DNA of 64,000 nucleotides, taken from positions 4,340,001-4,404,000 of the forward strand of contig NW_026577882.1 of the NCBI RefSeq assembly GCF_029407905.1. Reading direction: 5' to 3'. Positions 61,452 to 64,000 of this stretch are shown here, piece by piece. Position 1 is the stretch's first letter. Each line of letters opens with the position of its first letter. Both the position numbers and the translations under genes were made by a program. The notes under the pieces are model-generated. The model ran no database searches. It was given only the letters and a program-made list of their open reading frames with translations, and was not told the DNA's origin. Origin of the DNA: Bubalus kerabau (taxonomy: Eukaryota; Chordata; Mammalia; Artiodactyla; Bovidae).

Positions 61452-64000
61452 ATCTGACTCAGATCGCAGGGTCCCTGTTGAGTTTGCTCAGGAGTGTCAG
61501 GTCTCGTGTTCTGCGGAGGAATGGAACTCCGCTTACATCTCAAGTTGTTCAAGGATAACACCACTTTTCGTGATGTGTGTGGAACCTGTGGGTTTTTCGG
61601 AGATGCACGGGGGCGTCAGTGCTCCTTCCTGTTGTGCCTTCATCCACAGGGTTGCCTTCGAAGAGGTGTCCGGGCATCGTGTTCTCCTCAAGTGCGGACC
61701 GGGAAATTGGGGTCTTTCAGCATGTTGCACCACCCACTAGGCTACGTCTCGAATTTTCTCGTGAGACCGGCCTCATCCTGAGGCGCGCAGGAAAGTCCGG
61801 GAACCCTTTCCAAACAAAGCAGGGGAATCGACCCTACTTTCGGGATCAGGAGGAGAGAAAGGGCTCAGATGAAGTAGTGCCGGGAACCTCGGTGCTCTCC
61901 TTGAGTGAAAGTTGGGTAACTTTTCTGGTTGCATCAAGGGTGCCAAGTACCGTTTCGCACTTCAAGACGGAACCTGGGACTTCTCTTGAGATGCTGTAGT
62001 GGGCAAGGGCCTCATCTAGTGCTGACGGGGGACCCACGTGTTTTTTCTCGAGTTGCGGCAGGATTCTTGAGTTACGATGGGGAATACAGGTTTCCTCTTG
62101 TGTTGGCCCAGGGAAGTCCAATCTTCCATTCGAGTTGCAAGTGAGAGCTGGAGATTGCTCTCGAGTCACTGCAGGGCAAAATAGAGCTCATCTAGGTTTG
62201 TGTCCAGGACCAAGTTTTTCTCTCCAGGGGCGACAGGGATCTCGGGGTTGCATTCCAGACTCACCCGGGGAGTCAGGCCTCGTCTCAAAGGGAATGAATG
62301 GACTCCGCTCTCCTCTCGAGTCGCGACGGGTATCCCTTGGAGCCCAAGAGTGGCCTAAAAGGAGTTAAGCCTCCTGTGGAGTTTGGAGAGAGGACTCGGG
62401 ATTGCTCTCTAGGCCATGCAGGAAAAGAAGGCCCTCATCTCGCGATGACGGGGGCGTCTCGTGGGTTTTCTCAAGGTGCAGTGCCTGGTTGGGGTTTCTC
62501 ACGAGATAGGACGGGGAGCTCAGGGAGACTCCTGTGGTGCCACGGAAGTCAGGTCTCCATGGACGTGGCGTGGGGGAGCGCCTCATTGCTCTCGAGTCAT
62601 GGTAGGGGAATCAAGCCTCAAGACGCTTCGAAGAAGAACTCTCGAGGTCTTTCTCGGGGTGTGGCAGGAAACCCTGGGTTCCCTCGACTTGTGCCCATGA
62701 CCTCAGGGAGCTTAGCGGGGTTCCTCGGAGAAGTCAGGGATACTGTGGAGTTGAGAGGGGCTTCTCGGGACATCACAGGGACTGGTGCAATTGAAGAGGA
62801 CCTAATCTCGGATTGAGGCAGTAACGTCAGGGTTCCTCTCCATTTCTGACTCAGATAGCAGGGTCCCTGCAGAGTTGGGACAGGAGAGTCAGACCTCGTC
62901 TTGTGTGGAGTAATAGAACTCCGCTTGCCTCTCGAGTTGTTCACGGGATGACAGGCCACCTGTCGAGTTGTATGTGGAACCTGCGGTTTTGGGGGACGAT
63001 GCACAGGGGTGTCAGTGCCCCTTCGTGTTGTGCCTTCATCCACAGGGTTACCTTCGAAGAGGTGACCGGGCATCGGGATCTTATCAATAGCGGACCAGGA
63101 AATCGGGGTCTTTCGGCATGTGGCACAACCCACGAGGCTACGTCTCGACTTCCCTCGTGAGACTGGCCTCATCCTGAGGTTCGCCGGGAAGTCTGGGAAC
63201 CCCTTCCAGACAAAGCAGGGGAATCGACCCTCCTGTCGCCATCAGGAGGGGAGAAGAGGCTCAGCTGAAGCGGTGCTGGGAACCTCCATGTTCTCCTCGA
63301 GTGAGACCGGGGTGTCAGGGAAATTTGGGGGTCGCATCAAGGGTGCCAAGTACCGTTTCACACTTCAAGACGGAACATGGGACTTCCCTGGAGACGCTAT
63401 AGCTGACAGGGGCCTCATATTTCGATGACGGAGGAGCCACGTTGTTTTTCTCCAGTTGCCGCGGGATTCTCGAATTACAATGGGGAATACAGGCTTCCTC
63501 TTGTGTTGGCCCAGGGAAGTCCAATCATCCATTCGAGTTGCGAGGGAGAGCTGGGGATTGCACTTGAGTCAATGCAGGACAAAAAAGACCTCATTTAGGC
63601 TTGTGTCCAGGACCGAGTTTTCCTCTACAGGGGCAACACGGATCTCAGGATCCCATTCCAGACTCACCCAAGTAGTCAGGCCTCGGCTCGAGGGGAAGCA
63701 ACGGACTCTGCTCTCCTCTAGAGTAGCGACGTGTATCTCTTGGAGGCTACTGAGTGGCCTAAAGGGAGTCAGGCCTCCAGTGGAGTTTGGAGAGTGGACT
63801 CAGGATTGCTCTCTAGGTCATGTAGGAAAAGAAGGCCCTCATCTTACGATGATGGGGGCGTCTCGTGAGTTTTCTCGAGCGGCGGTGCCAGTGTGGGGTT
63901 TTCATGAGGTAAGACGGGGAGCGCAGGGAGCCTCTCGTGTGGCGCCAGGGAAGTTAGGTTTCAATGGGCATGGCGAGGGGAATGCGTCATTGCTCTCCAG

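Larger units (their letters stand above)
54301..64000. repeat. Satellite I array, diverged subfamily, to the window end
   Basis: About seven monomers, with the degenerate diagnostic hexamer at 54304, 55704, 57125, 58522, 59926, 61330 and 62738 (1400, 1421, 1397, 1404, 1404 and 1408 bp). The alleles are those of 20232-29040: gacgggtatctcttgg, gagtggcctaaaggg, gtgtggaggaatgg. Frequent substitutions and 1-20-bp indels separate the monomers. The array continues past 64000. No gene is supported. Confidence 0.88.

Overview
The window is pericentromeric or centromeric heterochromatin of a bovine-type ruminant (Bovini, most likely Bos). It contains no protein-coding, tRNA or rRNA gene that I can support. 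The main evidence is a tandem array with a period of about 1,400-1,405 bp, built from degenerate ~31-bp subrepeats carrying CTCGAG-type motifs. This matches what is known of bovine satellite I (the 1.715 g/ml satellite, ~1.4-kb monomer). Ruminant-specific retroelements (Bov-A2 SINEs, BovB LINE 3' ends) support the assignment. Many open frames of up to 467 codons exist, but they are artefacts of a GC-rich monomer whose usual length (1404 bp) is divisible by three.

Layout. Bases 1-20231 are a homogeneous 'canonical' satellite I array. Each monomer has one GGATCC site at the same place, and the array is interrupted once by a 1310-bp solo LTR (12525-13834) flanked by a perfect 6-bp target duplication. 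Bases 20232-29040 are a diverged satellite I array (GGATAC or similar at the diagnostic site) containing one oversized monomer made by unequal exchange. Bases 29041-29410 are a transition, 29411-32235 a second canonical patch, and 32236-33622 diverged satellite again.

Bases 33623-50047 are a 16.4-kb non-satellite-I block. Its first part (33623-40219) is a different tandem repeat whose long (~695 bp) and short (~533 bp) units mostly alternate; it carries a second solo LTR of the same family (36108-37405, TSD gtgaac). Its second part (40220-50047) is about 2.2 copies of a ~4.5-kb tandem duplication. Each copy starts with a CpG-rich module of ~120-bp subrepeats that ends in a polyadenylation signal. 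The two full copies continue into AT-rich sequence holding a Bov-A2 SINE and a reversed BovB fragment; the third copy stops 5 bp after its AATAAA and runs straight into satellite. Bases 50048-54300 are a satellite I array of intermediate type (GGATGC), and 54301-64000 are diverged satellite I to the end of the window.

The window therefore records satellite evolution rather than a gene system: local homogenisation of neighbouring monomers, subfamily mosaicism, unequal crossover, retroelement insertion into already amplified arrays, and intrusion of a segmentally duplicated block. All identities and periods were read by eye. Family names come from memory of published ruminant satellites and repeats, and no database search was run.
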